From JAYKJB01 sp035284745 [NCBI: Candidatus Sericytochromatia bacterium] (lineage in GTDB: Bacteria > Cyanobacteriota > Sericytochromatia > S15B-MN24): a stretch of 64,000 nt of DNA. The notes beneath the pieces were generated by a model. The model saw only the letters and a list, made by a program, of their open reading frames with translations, was not told the origin of the DNA and ran no database searches. The stretch lies in contig JAYKIL010000034.1 of assembly GCA_035284745.1 (NCBI GenBank), positions 73,017 to 137,016 on the forward strand, given 5' to 3'. Positions within the stretch are counted from its first letter, which is position 1; every line of letters starts with the position of its first letter. Positions 16,180 to 25,604 of the stretch are shown piece by piece. The position numbers and the translations under genes are program-made.

Positions 16180-19100
16180 TTACCGTTCCAATGACTCGGT
16201 CTCAACAATCCTCGACCTGAGTCGTCGTGCACTGGGGTCGGCGGGGTCAAGTCGCAGGGCCTCGAGACAATAGCCAAGCGCTTTCGGGATGTCGCCGCTG
16301 TTAAGCGCCGTCTCACCTATGTTTACAAGGATATTAATCTTTTCATCGATGGTGCGGGGATGACTGTCTCGTGAAAGAATCGCCAAAGCAGCCTTGGCTG
16401 CTGCATATTCCCCCGTGAGATCGCCCGCAATATGATGCAGCGTCATCAGTCGTTTCCAGGCGTCCAACTGAATGTTTGATTTTTCGTTTGCGATTTCGTG
16501 CCACGTGCGAAGCGCACGCGCAAGACCTGCGGGTTGGGCTGTCATCCAGCCGTGGCCGCCGACAACCTGCGTGAACAAAAGGTTGGCTTCCAAAAGTCGC
16601 TCTTCGCGGCTTTGGAAGGGGCGTGGTGATTGTTCCAAGCACGTCAATGCTTCGACAACGTGACCTTTCCGCGCTAATCGGTTGGCTTCAGCCAATCGGG
16701 CATGTCTGTCCTGAGGATATTGACTGCGCCACTCGCGAATCACTTTGCCCGCGAGTCCTCTGTGTTCGTTCAGTGGCAAGTGTTTTTTCTGGTAAACGAC
16801 GAATTTGGCAAAGGTTCCGGCTGAAATATCTGTCGCGGTCTGTTTCCGATATTGCGTCAATGCGTGCTGCGGATCGGCCCCTGAACCCGTCGAAAGCCTC
16901 ACATCTTGTTCGTAGGGGACCAGGCACGTCCGACCGGCGTAAGCGAGTTTGGGCAAAAGAAACTCAAGCGTGGTGTGGGCGTGGCGACTGTTCTGACTAT
17001 CGTAGGCCCACGATGCCACCGATTGCTCAGTTCCCATTTGCAACATCAAAAGGGCTTCCGGTGCATCGAGACCAATTTTTTTTAGGTCGTCGGCGATGGA
17101 TGGCGCGCGCAGTTTTTTTTGGAGGGAAGACGATTGAATCTTCAAATGCGCGCGTGTCCCCATCAGAAGGACGCGCGTGCCCTCTGTTTGCCACAACGTC
17201 AGGTGTGCGAGGTGTGCGCTCAGTTGGGCGGCGAGATGTTGAAAGGACGATATATCCTGACCTTCCAAGTCAACCTCCTGCACAAAGATTCCTCCGGGCG
17301 ATAGGTGTCTGATCCATCGCTGGTACGTGAGAAGGGTGGGAATTCGGCTCAGCGCTTGTGGCTTTAGGCACCGAGCTGGAAAGATTATCGCTTGGTATCT
17401 TGTGTCGCTTTTGAGCGATGGCGGGGAGGCCAATCGGTGCGTGCGAGGGTCCTCTAAAGCCCCCTGATTGAATTCTTGTAATTTGCGGGTCGCGGCCCAC
17501 GCGGCATCGTTCGGTTCATAAACATCGAGGCGTTGGGGGTTGTGTTTGAGAATGCTGGCGGCCATCACGCCATCGCCCGAACCCACCAAGGCTATCGCCC
17601 CGGGGGTTGTTTGAAGCAGAAGGGGCAGGTGCCCCGCCACGCGATGCGCGACCGTGTCGTTAGGCAGTGAGATGGCGTGCCCATCGAGAATGAGGTCCAA
17701 GCCGACCCGGGTGGCATACAGAGCCACATTTCCGTGAGAATCGCTTCGGCTGAATATAGGATCCACGCCACCTCCCAATTGGCTCTTCACTGCGATCCAA
17801 GATGGGGGAGGTGGAAAGGAGCGGGACAAGGCCATGGCGGGGAGGTCGATATATGGATTCACCGCACGCAAAAGCCCCAAGGCAAACAAGGGAAGGCTGG
17901 CGATGGAAATGACGCGTAATGTCGACCAGCCAGGGATTTGGCGGGTCATTAACGCGGCGAGACACGCGAAGTATGCCCCAAGGCCCTGGAACAGACCTTT
18001 GATGCCCAAAATTGGCAGTACGCCGTACCAACCCAGAAAATGCCCCAGTGCCCAAGCAAAGACGGCGGACGGCAAAAGCCAGGTTTTGGGAATCCGTGCA
18101 TCATCGCCTTCCGCCACGTTCCACGCGCTTGCGAAACAAATGCCCGCAGGCACAACGCACAAGGTCGCGATGACGAGCATCAAGACTAGAACCACCGGAA
18201 ATGCATCCGGGGCGTCCAACAGCATTCGTGAAGCGTGAGAGAGCCACAGCGCCACGCGGTCGATCAGGAAGGTGCTCACAAAAAATATCGCCCCTAACGA
18301 CGCCATCACGGCGATCGATGCCGTCAGGTTTTTTCTATGGGAGATGATGGTGAAAAGCCCGGCACCCAGCGCCAGGCTGCCCAAAATTGCCGTGGTTGCG
18401 ACGGCAGGGATATAAATACCTCCCTCCCACGCAACGGCGAAAAGCCGGTGCCACGCCACACTGGCAACACCGAGTCCGAGACTCGTCGTCACAAGCAGGA
18501 GACGGTTCATTTGAGGGGGAGAGATGGGGTGCCCCGGGGGCGAATCTTCTTCGGCTTGTGGCGCTGAATCTTGCTTGGAAAGTCCCATTGCGAATATGCC
18601 GGCAATGACCCAAACAAAGGAAAGAAGGTAGGTGGCCCTTTCGGGCCCCCAAGAAGGCACGATGCTGGTTTGAAACAACCAATGTCCGCTAGCTCCCCCC
18701 AACATCGTGCCGATGAAGGCCCAGTTCCAGTGCCGTGACATCCTCTGCTCCATCAAGTGAGACAGAACGGGCCACATGAAGCCTATCGCCCCGGCGCTTG
18801 GGAAGCATCCTAAAATGAGTTGTATCCACATCGCCGAATGCATGTCGCTCAGGTTTCCTGTTACGAGATGAGCTTGGACAGTCGGCATGAGAGGTAAACA
18901 AAGGGCCGTTACCAGACAGAGCCACGCGTAGAGGTAGAGTGGATGCAACACCCGGCGTACTACTTTGTGGCCGGCAAAAACGCCAACCGCGACAGCAAGC
19001 GCCAAAAGCGAGAGGAATAGAGGTTCCACCGTCTCGAATCCAACACTGAGGCTTGCAAGGTAGTGCTCGCTCAAGCTCGCGGCGGCGGCAAGTCCGAGGC

Positions 19101-19236
19101 CCGTGAGAAAAACAAACAAATACATCCACGGGCCCAGGCTCAGCGGGCGAGGTGAAAGTTCGTCAGGTGCGCTATCGTGTTCATCATGTTCCAATGCAAA
19201 GGCGCCTTGTTGGTGTGGGGCCATTTTGAAGACCAT
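16180..19236 (-). CDS. Polytopic membrane protein with spermidine-synthase-like domain and TPR tail
   Basis: Large protein of 1018 residues. Residues about 35-480 hold some 12 membrane helices, arranged like the transporter-like half of membrane-bound spermidine-synthase homologues. Residues about 500-690 form a Rossmann-like spermidine-synthase domain (AIALVGSGDGVMAASILKH, then LDVYEPNDAAW). The methyltransferase-like glycine loop is present, but the catalytic aspartate of true polyamine synthases is not evident. The C-terminal 200 residues are helical and end in a recognisable TPR (GDIPKALGYCLEALRLDPAD). AGGAG abuts the first ATG (19236), so the second ATG at 19224 may be the real start. 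It lies 69 bp upstream of the short NfeD and could head the operon. Reaction unknown. Confidence 0.75.
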   Translation of the reverse strand: MVFKMAPHQQGAFALEHDEHDSAPDELSPRPLSLGPWMYLFVFLTGLGLAAAASLSEHYLASLSVGFETVEPLFLSLLALAVAVGVFAGHKVVRRVLHPLYLYAWLCLVTALCLPLMPTVQAHLVTGNLSDMHSAMWIQLILGCFPSAGAIGFMWPVLSHLMEQRMSRHWNWAFIGTMLGGASGHWLFQTSIVPSWGPERATYLLSFVWVIAGIFAMGLSKQDSAPQAEEDSPPGHPISPPQMNRLLLVTTSLGLGVASVAWHRLFAVAWEGGIYIPAVATTAILGSLALGAGLFTIISHRKNLTASIAVMASLGAIFFVSTFLIDRVALWLSHASRMLLDAPDAFPVVLVLMLVIATLCVVPAGICFASAWNVAEGDDARIPKTWLLPSAVFAWALGHFLGWYGVLPILGIKGLFQGLGAYFACLAALMTRQIPGWSTLRVISIASLPLFALGLLRAVNPYIDLPAMALSRSFPPPPSWIAVKSQLGGGVDPIFSRSDSHGNVALYATRVGLDLILDGHAISLPNDTVAHRVAGHLPLLLQTTPGAIALVGSGDGVMAASILKHNPQRLDVYEPNDAAWAATRKLQEFNQGALEDPRTHRLASPPSLKSDTRYQAIIFPARCLKPQALSRIPTLLTYQRWIRHLSPGGIFVQEVDLEGQDISSFQHLAAQLSAHLAHLTLWQTEGTRVLLMGTRAHLKIQSSSLQKKLRAPSIADDLKKIGLDAPEALLMLQMGTEQSVASWAYDSQNSRHAHTTLEFLLPKLAYAGRTCLVPYEQDVRLSTGSGADPQHALTQYRKQTATDISAGTFAKFVVYQKKHLPLNEHRGLAGKVIREWRSQYPQDRHARLAEANRLARKGHVVEALTCLEQSPRPFQSREERLLEANLLFTQVVGGHGWMTAQPAGLARALRTWHEIANEKSNIQLDAWKRLMTLHHIAGDLTGEYAAAKAALAILSRDSHPRTIDEKINILVNIGETALNSGDIPKALGYCLEALRLDPADPSARRLRSRIVETESLER

Positions 19237-19346
19237 GCTCCTACAAAAGATGACTGGCTGCGTATTGTACCATCGTGGTTACGTTGCGCCTCCGGATGGG
19301 CCGGTGGGAGAATAGTACTCGAAGTCCTCGGGATTGGAGCGGTCAG

Positions 19347-22300
19347 ATGATAGGTGAACTGCTGGTCAATCGCTATCGGGTGTTGCGCCAATTGGGTGAG
19401 GGCGCGATGGGCGAGGTGTGGCTGGTAGAAGATACGACCCATTCCCTTGAGGTGGCCCTGAAGGTTATTGCAAGGCGAGGAGCGACCGCTTCGATCGACG
19501 AGGAGCAACTGGAAAAGTCATACCTGGACTTCGAGCAGGAATTTCGTCTGATGACCCAGTTGCGCCATCGGAATTGTTGTGAAGTGCTTGATTACGGATT
19601 GCTGCCGGGCGGTCAACCTTACATCACGATGGAGTATGTTCCAGGGGTTGGCCTGGACGAGTTGGGTCGCGTCGATGCAGCCACTTTTCAGTCTCTGTTT
19701 TCTCAGATTGCTGCGGCATTGGAGTACATTCACGCGAGAGGTCTGGTTCATTCCGACCTGAAGTCTGCCAACGTGCGCGTGCGTCCTGACGGAACGCTGA
19801 AAGTAATGGATTACGGCCTGATGGAGTATGCCGGCCGGGTGGGGGGAGCGATTAGGGGCACACTGGGCTATCTGGCCCCGGAGGTGTTTCGGCGGGGTTT
19901 GATTGATCGCCGTACCGACCTCTATGCCTTGGGTGTCTTGGGGTTCGAGATGTTGACCGGGCGTCTGCCTTTCGAGGCTGAAAAACCCGGTGACGTTGTT
20001 CGAGCACACGTTGAAACCGCTCCGCCGCGTATGGCTGAGTTCGTGACGGGTATTGAGCCTCATCACGAGAGAATTGTGAGGCGTTTGCTCGCCAAAGAAC
20101 CCTTGGAACGGTTTCAATCGGCTGAGGAAATACTCATTGCTTTGGGCCTTGCGGAGGATCGTGGCCTCACAGGTCGACTGCTGGCATCCCCTCTCGTCGG
20201 GCGGGCTTCGGAAATGGCCCGTTTGTTTGTGTGCCTGGCACGAGTAACCGGTGGCAGGCCGGGCGCCGCGTTGGTGATACGGGGGCCTGCGGGGTCCGGA
20301 AAAAGTCGTTTGCTTAAGGAGTTTAGCTTCAATGCCCGTTTAGAGAACTTGCCTTACTCTGAATCCCACAATTTGGAGTTTGCTCAAGCCCCCTACGCGT
20401 CACTGATCATAATTCTCCGGGGGCTGATGCCGTATTTTCGGGAGTTCGTGCCTGACGAACTTGTCGCTTCAGCACCTGTGCTCGCCAAAATTTTGCCCGA
20501 GTTGTCGGGTGAAGTGGCACGGGAACTGGAAGCGGGCGACCAGAAGAAACGTCTTCAGGCAACGATTGTGGGGCTTATTCACGCATTGGCTTCTCGGCGG
20601 GGCACCGTTTTATTGGTCGAAGACCTTCAATGGGTTGATGCGTTAACCCAAGAGGTCCTGACAGCGCTCATCTCCATCACCACTGAAATGCCGTTGTTGC
20701 TCTTGCTCACCACCCGCGGGGAGCGAGACCAGTGGCTGAAGGAAGATGTTGTAAGGGCGATTGACCTGCCTTTGCTTCCGCGTGCAGGCATTGAACGCAT
20801 GGTGGCTTCGATGCTCGGTGTGACAGAACTCGAGGCGGCGATCGCCGACCTTGTGGTCCAGACAGCCGCCGGGAATCCTGGCTACGTGGAAATTTTCCTG
20901 GAACATCTGGTTGAAACTCACGCCCTGCGTCGAAGCCAGGGAACGTGGATGCTTGTCGCGGACTCTTTTGCCGAGCGCGAGCAATGGGCTGTCTCGGGTT
21001 TGCTGGCACGGAAGTTTTCGGCCTTGCCAGGCTCTGCGCAAGCCTTGGCGCGGATTGCTGCGGTGTGGGGCGGCGAATTTACCCTCGAGACGTTAAGGGA
21101 TCTCGCCGAGACTTCTGACGACGCTTTCTTCGCGGCGATGGAAACCTTGCGGGCTAATCAAATCTTTATTCCGGTGGACGCGGGGCGCTGGAACATACCG
21201 GCAGATTCCCTTCGCAACGCAATTTTTGAGACCCTTCACCCGACAGACAGACGGCTGTTGCATACACGCGTGGGGCAGTATTTGGTCCGTCACGCCCCGG
21301 GCCACACATTGGACGGCTTGTCGATGGGCTTGCTTGTGGCCGCAACCCGTCATTTCTGTCAGGGCGAATTGCCCTACGAGGCCGTGCGCACATCACTAGA
21401 GTTGGGAAGCCGTCTGGCTGCACTTTCCGCCCTCCAGGAGGCCGCGGTTCATCTGGAGGCCGGTCTGACGTTGTTGCGAGACAATGAGCCAGGCTCTCCC
21501 TTGGAAGCGGAGTTTCTCAGGTTGTTGGGCCATGTTTACCAACAGGCGGGGGAATTCGAGCGAGCCCGTTTCACTTATTCAGAGCTGATTCCACGCTTGG
21601 AAATTCTGGGTGATCGCTTCTTGCTTGGGCGCGTTTTGATTGCTTCCAGTGCTGTCGAACAAGCCCTGGACAACTTGGAAGACGCGTTGCTCCTCGCTGA
21701 ACGGGCACATCGTGTGGCGCTTGATGCGTCTGATTTTGCGGGTGCTGCTCGCGCGCGGCTTTTGGCCGGTAAGGCGGCAGGGTCCATGGGCCGTACCGGG
21801 GATTCCCTGCGCTGGCTGAAAGAGGCGCTTGACCTATCCGATTTAAGCGATGAGGTTGCTTTGGTTGCCGAATGCTTGGCAGAGCATGGTTTCGCGCAGG
21901 CTGCCTGGTTGCCAGAGAATATCGAACAAGGGCTTGATGCGTTGGGTCGTGCCCTGGACCAGGTATCGCAGGTGGATGACACGCGGGGAAAGATGCGTGT
22001 CTTGACGTTGTTGGGGCAGACTCAGTTGGCGGCGGGGGAATATGCGGGAGCCCGAACGCAACTCGCTGCGGCGCAAAAACTTGCATCCCAACTGGGAGAC
22101 GCCCTGGAACTGTGTGTTATGCAGACGCTGCTGGCTCTGTGTGACCTGGAATCGGGCGCCTTCGATGCGGCGGCCGATTCCGCCCGCCTGAATGTCGAGG
22201 CGGCCGGGAGATTGGGGTCGAGCTATCTGCTTGGAATTGGCCTGATGACCGAGGTGGTAAGCGAGGTGTGGCGAGGCAATTTAAAGGAAGCCTCGGCCTT

Positions 22301-23078
22301 GATGGGGGTCGCCTTTGAACAAGCGGGCGGAACTCGCAACACCTGGGGAGAGGCCCGTATGTTGGCCCTAAAGGGGGATGCATTGTCCTTGATGGGACGG
22401 AATGCTGAGTCTTTGCAGACGGCCGAGCGCTTGCAGGAATTGATGGTTGATACAGGGAATTTGGAGCCTCAAGGCCGTTTGTGTCTTCTTTGGGGCGAAA
22501 ACCTTTTGCGGTCTGGCGCGTTGGATGAGGCTGCGCAGTTTTTCAAACAGGCTTTGGAAATTGCGCAGAGCAGTCGTTCGCTATACGTCCAACTGCAGGC
22601 CTTATTAGGGTGTGCGCGACTGGCTTTGGAACGGGAAATTTGGGACGATGCATCGAATGCCATCGAGAAGGCGTTGAGTTTAGCGCAGACGATGGGTGTA
22701 TCGTATGCGGAGGCGTTGGCCTGGGGCCTGAAGGGTGAATACGGTTTAGCGGTGCAAGACGGAAGCCCCGGCGAGGCATTTGTTCGCATGCGGGAACTTG
22801 CCAGCCACCATCACTTGCCTCTGCTGGAGGCGCGCGCGCTGTTCGGAATGGCTGCCTCGAATCCGTATGATGAAAATGCTCGCGGGATGGCCGGTGCAGC
22901 GCGTGAAATCATTGAGCGGCTCGTCGACGGGCTTTCGCTGCACCACGCTGAGGCCTACTTGGCCTTGCCTCAGATTCAACAGATGAGGGAAGGCAACTTT
23001 GTCGCCTTCGGTTTGCGTCGGCGGATGATTCGAAAATTTTCAGCTCCAAAAATTGATCCTCACTCTTGGCTGCGCTGA
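19347..23078 (+). CDS. Serine/threonine kinase fused to AAA/STAND-type ATPase and TPRs
   Basis: Signalling protein of about 1243 residues. ATG 19347 has GGAG at 7 bp spacing and begins right at the kinase fold. Kinase domain (about 8-265): G-loop GEGAMGEVW (17-25), Lys39 in VALKVI, catalytic loop HSDLKSANV (Asp137; HSD replaces HRD) and DYG (155-157) instead of DFG. The catalytic residues are kept, so it is probably active. Next comes an ATPase with Walker A GPAGSGKS (313-320) and Walker B VLLVEDLQWVD. It is followed by about 650 residues of TPR-like helices. No output enzyme follows the repeats, unlike many such kinases with GAF or cyclase ends. It is divergent from the 1018-residue membrane protein. 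Confidence 0.88.
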   Translation: MIGELLVNRYRVLRQLGEGAMGEVWLVEDTTHSLEVALKVIARRGATASIDEEQLEKSYLDFEQEFRLMTQLRHRNCCEVLDYGLLPGGQPYITMEYVPGVGLDELGRVDAATFQSLFSQIAAALEYIHARGLVHSDLKSANVRVRPDGTLKVMDYGLMEYAGRVGGAIRGTLGYLAPEVFRRGLIDRRTDLYALGVLGFEMLTGRLPFEAEKPGDVVRAHVETAPPRMAEFVTGIEPHHERIVRRLLAKEPLERFQSAEEILIALGLAEDRGLTGRLLASPLVGRASEMARLFVCLARVTGGRPGAALVIRGPAGSGKSRLLKEFSFNARLENLPYSESHNLEFAQAPYASLIIILRGLMPYFREFVPDELVASAPVLAKILPELSGEVARELEAGDQKKRLQATIVGLIHALASRRGTVLLVEDLQWVDALTQEVLTALISITTEMPLLLLLTTRGERDQWLKEDVVRAIDLPLLPRAGIERMVASMLGVTELEAAIADLVVQTAAGNPGYVEIFLEHLVETHALRRSQGTWMLVADSFAEREQWAVSGLLARKFSALPGSAQALARIAAVWGGEFTLETLRDLAETSDDAFFAAMETLRANQIFIPVDAGRWNIPADSLRNAIFETLHPTDRRLLHTRVGQYLVRHAPGHTLDGLSMGLLVAATRHFCQGELPYEAVRTSLELGSRLAALSALQEAAVHLEAGLTLLRDNEPGSPLEAEFLRLLGHVYQQAGEFERARFTYSELIPRLEILGDRFLLGRVLIASSAVEQALDNLEDALLLAERAHRVALDASDFAGAARARLLAGKAAGSMGRTGDSLRWLKEALDLSDLSDEVALVAECLAEHGFAQAAWLPENIEQGLDALGRALDQVSQVDDTRGKMRVLTLLGQTQLAAGEYAGARTQLAAAQKLASQLGDALELCVMQTLLALCDLESGAFDAAADSARLNVEAAGRLGSSYLLGIGLMTEVVSEVWRGNLKEASALMGVAFEQAGGTRNTWGEARMLALKGDALSLMGRNAESLQTAERLQELMVDTGNLEPQGRLCLLWGENLLRSGALDEAAQFFKQALEIAQSSRSLYVQLQALLGCARLALEREIWDDASNAIEKALSLAQTMGVSYAEALAWGLKGEYGLAVQDGSPGEAFVRMRELASHHHLPLLEARALFGMAASNPYDENARGMAGAAREIIERLVDGLSLHHAEAYLALPQIQQMREGNFVAFGLRRRMIRKFSAPKIDPHSWLR

Positions 23079-23254
23079 AAAGATAGACCGGACCACCTTT
23101 TGGGTAGCCGGGAGCGGCAAAATAGGAAAAATTTGGGTGCGTTCATCACAACGCCGTGGTCGATTGTCTACCATTATGTTAGAGTGGCTTTTTGAAACAC
23201 TTGATTGGTGAAAACGCCCTATTTTGCAGGCGGTGCCCTGGAGTCTCCCGTTTC

Positions 23255-24598
23255 ATGTTAGTCCCTCGCTCTCTGGTTTCAATTGCTCTGATCGCCGCTT
23301 GCACGCTGACCTTGCCAGCGGCTTCCGCGCAGTCGGGGTCCGAACTCTTGCTGTCCGCCGGAACGGGTAATTTGTCGACGTTGAGTCGCTGTTTGGCGGC
23401 GGGCGTTCCCGTTGAGTCCCGGGATGAATATGGCAACACGCCCCTCATTTTGGCCGCCCAACAAGGGCAAAAGCGTTCGGCGCTTTACCTTTTGAGTGCG
23501 GGCGCCGACATTGAAGCGGTGGATCAGAATGGTTACACGGCTCTCATATGGGCGTCGCAGCAGGGGCATTCTGAACTGGTTGAGGCCCTCTTGTTACGGG
23601 GCGCGAATGTCGATGCGCGGGAGAAAAATGACTACACGGCCCTCGAATGGGCGACTTGGGAGGGGCGGGTAGACGCCGTCAAGGTGTTGTTAGCCTACGG
23701 AGCAGACCCTGGGCGCCGCACGCGTTGGGGATTTACTGCGAGGGATCTTGCTCGCCGCCAGGGCATACCCGAGGTGGTGAAATTGTTCCCGGTGGAAGCG
23801 GTTCGCTCGGCGCGTTCATCGGCCTCGGGTGACTCTGCGAATGGCGCCGTTTCCAAGCAGTCGACTGCGGTCACGTCCTCCTCCACGCAGGCCATTCACG
23901 CGCCAGCAAAGAAAAAAGAGACCCCGCTTCCCTCTGCCTATCGTGAAGTGGGGCGGTCAAAGCTGGGCGCGCCCATTCATCTGGCGTCGATTGGTCGAGG
24001 TCCACGTTCCGTTCTGTTTATCGGCTCTATCCACGGAGACGAGCCTCAGGGGACCGACCTTATTTATCGGATGATGCGTGATGCGGGGCGTTACAAGAGT
24101 TTGCTCGAACGGAACCGTTTTCTGGCCATTCCCAACGCTAATCCTGACGGATATGCTCGGCGCATTCGCACTAACCTCAACGGTGTTGACCTGAACCGAA
24201 ATTTCCCGACTCGCTGGCGTCGAACCGCGCGTGGGCGATTCTTTAGTGGGCCAAAGCCCCTGTCAGAGCCGGAATCGCAAGTATTGGCGCGGGTGGTTGA
24301 TGATGAGGCGCCTGATCTGATTGTTGCCTTCCACGCGCATATGGCTTGCAACAATTATGACGGTGCCAGTGCCGCGCCGGTCGCACGTGCGATGGCGCGC
24401 GCGAATGGCTACCGATTGCTTCCGTTCATTGGATATGAAACCCCTGGCTCTTTGGGGCAATACGCATCCAATGGCCTTGGGATTCCCATCGTTACGCTCG
24501 AGGTCGGGTTCGAGACCCCTGATCAGTTGTGGCGCAAGGTGCGAGAGTCTCTGCTGGTGGCGTTGGACTCGAGCGTAAGACTGAGCGCCGCTTTCTAA
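23255..24598 (+). CDS. Periplasmic ankyrin-repeat / M14 zinc carboxypeptidase fusion (MpaA-like)
   Basis: Secreted protein of 447 residues. ATG 23255 gives a signal peptide ending ASAQ. TTG 23192 also opens the frame but would put 21 extra residues before it. Residues about 28-185 are four or five ankyrin repeats (DEYGNTPLILAAQQG, DQNGYTALIWASQQG, EKNDYTALEWATWEG). A Ser-rich linker leads to an M14 peptidase domain (about 230-447). Its zinc ligands are His and Glu in GSIHGDEPQG and His in VAFHAHMA. The Arg/Asn substrate motif is GVDLNRNFP, and the general-base Glu is in TLEVGFE. The domain most resembles the amidases that cut gamma-D-Glu-diaminopimelate in peptidoglycan fragments. The ankyrin part may hold a partner or inhibitor. 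Confidence 0.87.
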   Translation: MLVPRSLVSIALIAACTLTLPAASAQSGSELLLSAGTGNLSTLSRCLAAGVPVESRDEYGNTPLILAAQQGQKRSALYLLSAGADIEAVDQNGYTALIWASQQGHSELVEALLLRGANVDAREKNDYTALEWATWEGRVDAVKVLLAYGADPGRRTRWGFTARDLARRQGIPEVVKLFPVEAVRSARSSASGDSANGAVSKQSTAVTSSSTQAIHAPAKKKETPLPSAYREVGRSKLGAPIHLASIGRGPRSVLFIGSIHGDEPQGTDLIYRMMRDAGRYKSLLERNRFLAIPNANPDGYARRIRTNLNGVDLNRNFPTRWRRTARGRFFSGPKPLSEPESQVLARVVDDEAPDLIVAFHAHMACNNYDGASAAPVARAMARANGYRLLPFIGYETPGSLGQYASNGLGIPIVTLEVGFETPDQLWRKVRESLLVALDSSVRLSAAF

Positions 24599-25467
24599 AC
24601 TGGCTGATGCCTCGTTGACGGCAGGTCGAGTCCTGTCAGCGAGACCGATAAATTCCACAGGGCCCGGGCCAATTCGTTGTTTTGGGCCTCCAAGCTGGGT
24701 TGACTCTGTGTGCATTTGACCCAGTAAGCGCCGCTGATGTTTGCAACGGCATCATCGACCGCGAGAAATACGCTGGTCTTCGCTCCTTGTTCTTCGTTGA
24801 TCATCCAAGGGCGCGCCAGCCGTAAAAACCAAGACATCCAACGCGCTCCCCCGTGACCGAATTGAGTGGCCACAAAGCCGGGATGGAGAGCATTGACGGT
24901 CATTGCTGTCCCTTTGAGGCGAGAGGCGAGTTCTCGTGAAAAGAGGATGTTGGCAAGTTTTGAGGCCTGATAGGCCTTCCATGGGTGATAAGGACGGCCA
25001 TCGACGATTTTTTCCAGATCGATTTGAGCACCTTCGTGCGCCCGTGAGGCCACGTTAATGATTCGGCCTTGCGGGGCGCGTTGAATGAGCGGCAGCAGTC
25101 GCAATGTCAGGGCGAAGTATGCCAAGTGATTCAGGGCAAAGGTGTTTTCGATTCCATCCGCGGTTCGGATATGACGATCGAAAATGGCGCCCGCGTTATT
25201 AATCAACGCATCCAATTTTGCGCAACTCTCAAGGATTTCTTGCGCGGCACGTGCCACATCTTTCAGATGGCTGAGGTCTGCGATGACTGTCGTCACCGTC
25301 GTGCCTTTTGCCGCCCCTAATGCAAGGGCTTCCTGGGCTGCTTGCTCCGTTCGTTGGGTGTCCCGCCCAACCAGAATGAGATTCGCGCCACGTTCAGCCA
25401 GTTCAAGGGTTGTGACCCGCCCGATCCCTCGACTGGCACCGGTGATTAAATAGGTTTTGTGAGCCAT
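24595..25467 (-). CDS. Short-chain dehydrogenase/reductase (retinol-dehydrogenase-like)
   Basis: NAD(P)-dependent oxidoreductase of the SDR superfamily, about 290 residues. Cofactor motif TGASRGIG lies near residues 8-15, NNAG near 88-91, catalytic Ser in the INVASRAH segment, and the active-site Tyr/Lys pair in YQASK (about 163-167). The pattern DRHIRTADGIENTFALNHLAYF and ALHPGFVATQFG is typical of the retinol-dehydrogenase/WWOX-like branch. ATG 25467 is preferred over ATG 25473 because AGGAG touches the first and sits six bases before the second. It overlaps the end of the upstream convergent peptidase gene by 4 bp. Substrate cannot be read from sequence. Confidence 0.9.
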   Translation of the reverse strand: MAHKTYLITGASRGIGRVTTLELAERGANLILVGRDTQRTEQAAQEALALGAAKGTTVTTVIADLSHLKDVARAAQEILESCAKLDALINNAGAIFDRHIRTADGIENTFALNHLAYFALTLRLLPLIQRAPQGRIINVASRAHEGAQIDLEKIVDGRPYHPWKAYQASKLANILFSRELASRLKGTAMTVNALHPGFVATQFGHGGARWMSWFLRLARPWMINEEQGAKTSVFLAVDDAVANISGAYWVKCTQSQPSLEAQNNELARALWNLSVSLTGLDLPSTRHQPV

Positions 25468-25604
25468 TTCCATCTCCTGCGAGGTTGAGGATATCGCACG
25501 GTTGCGAACGTTCTAGTGGCGAGAGAGCGTCCCTATGGTATATGGTACACCGGCAGGGGTCTTTATACGGATGTCCTCAGGTGGCAGCAAACGGGGATGT
25601 ATCA

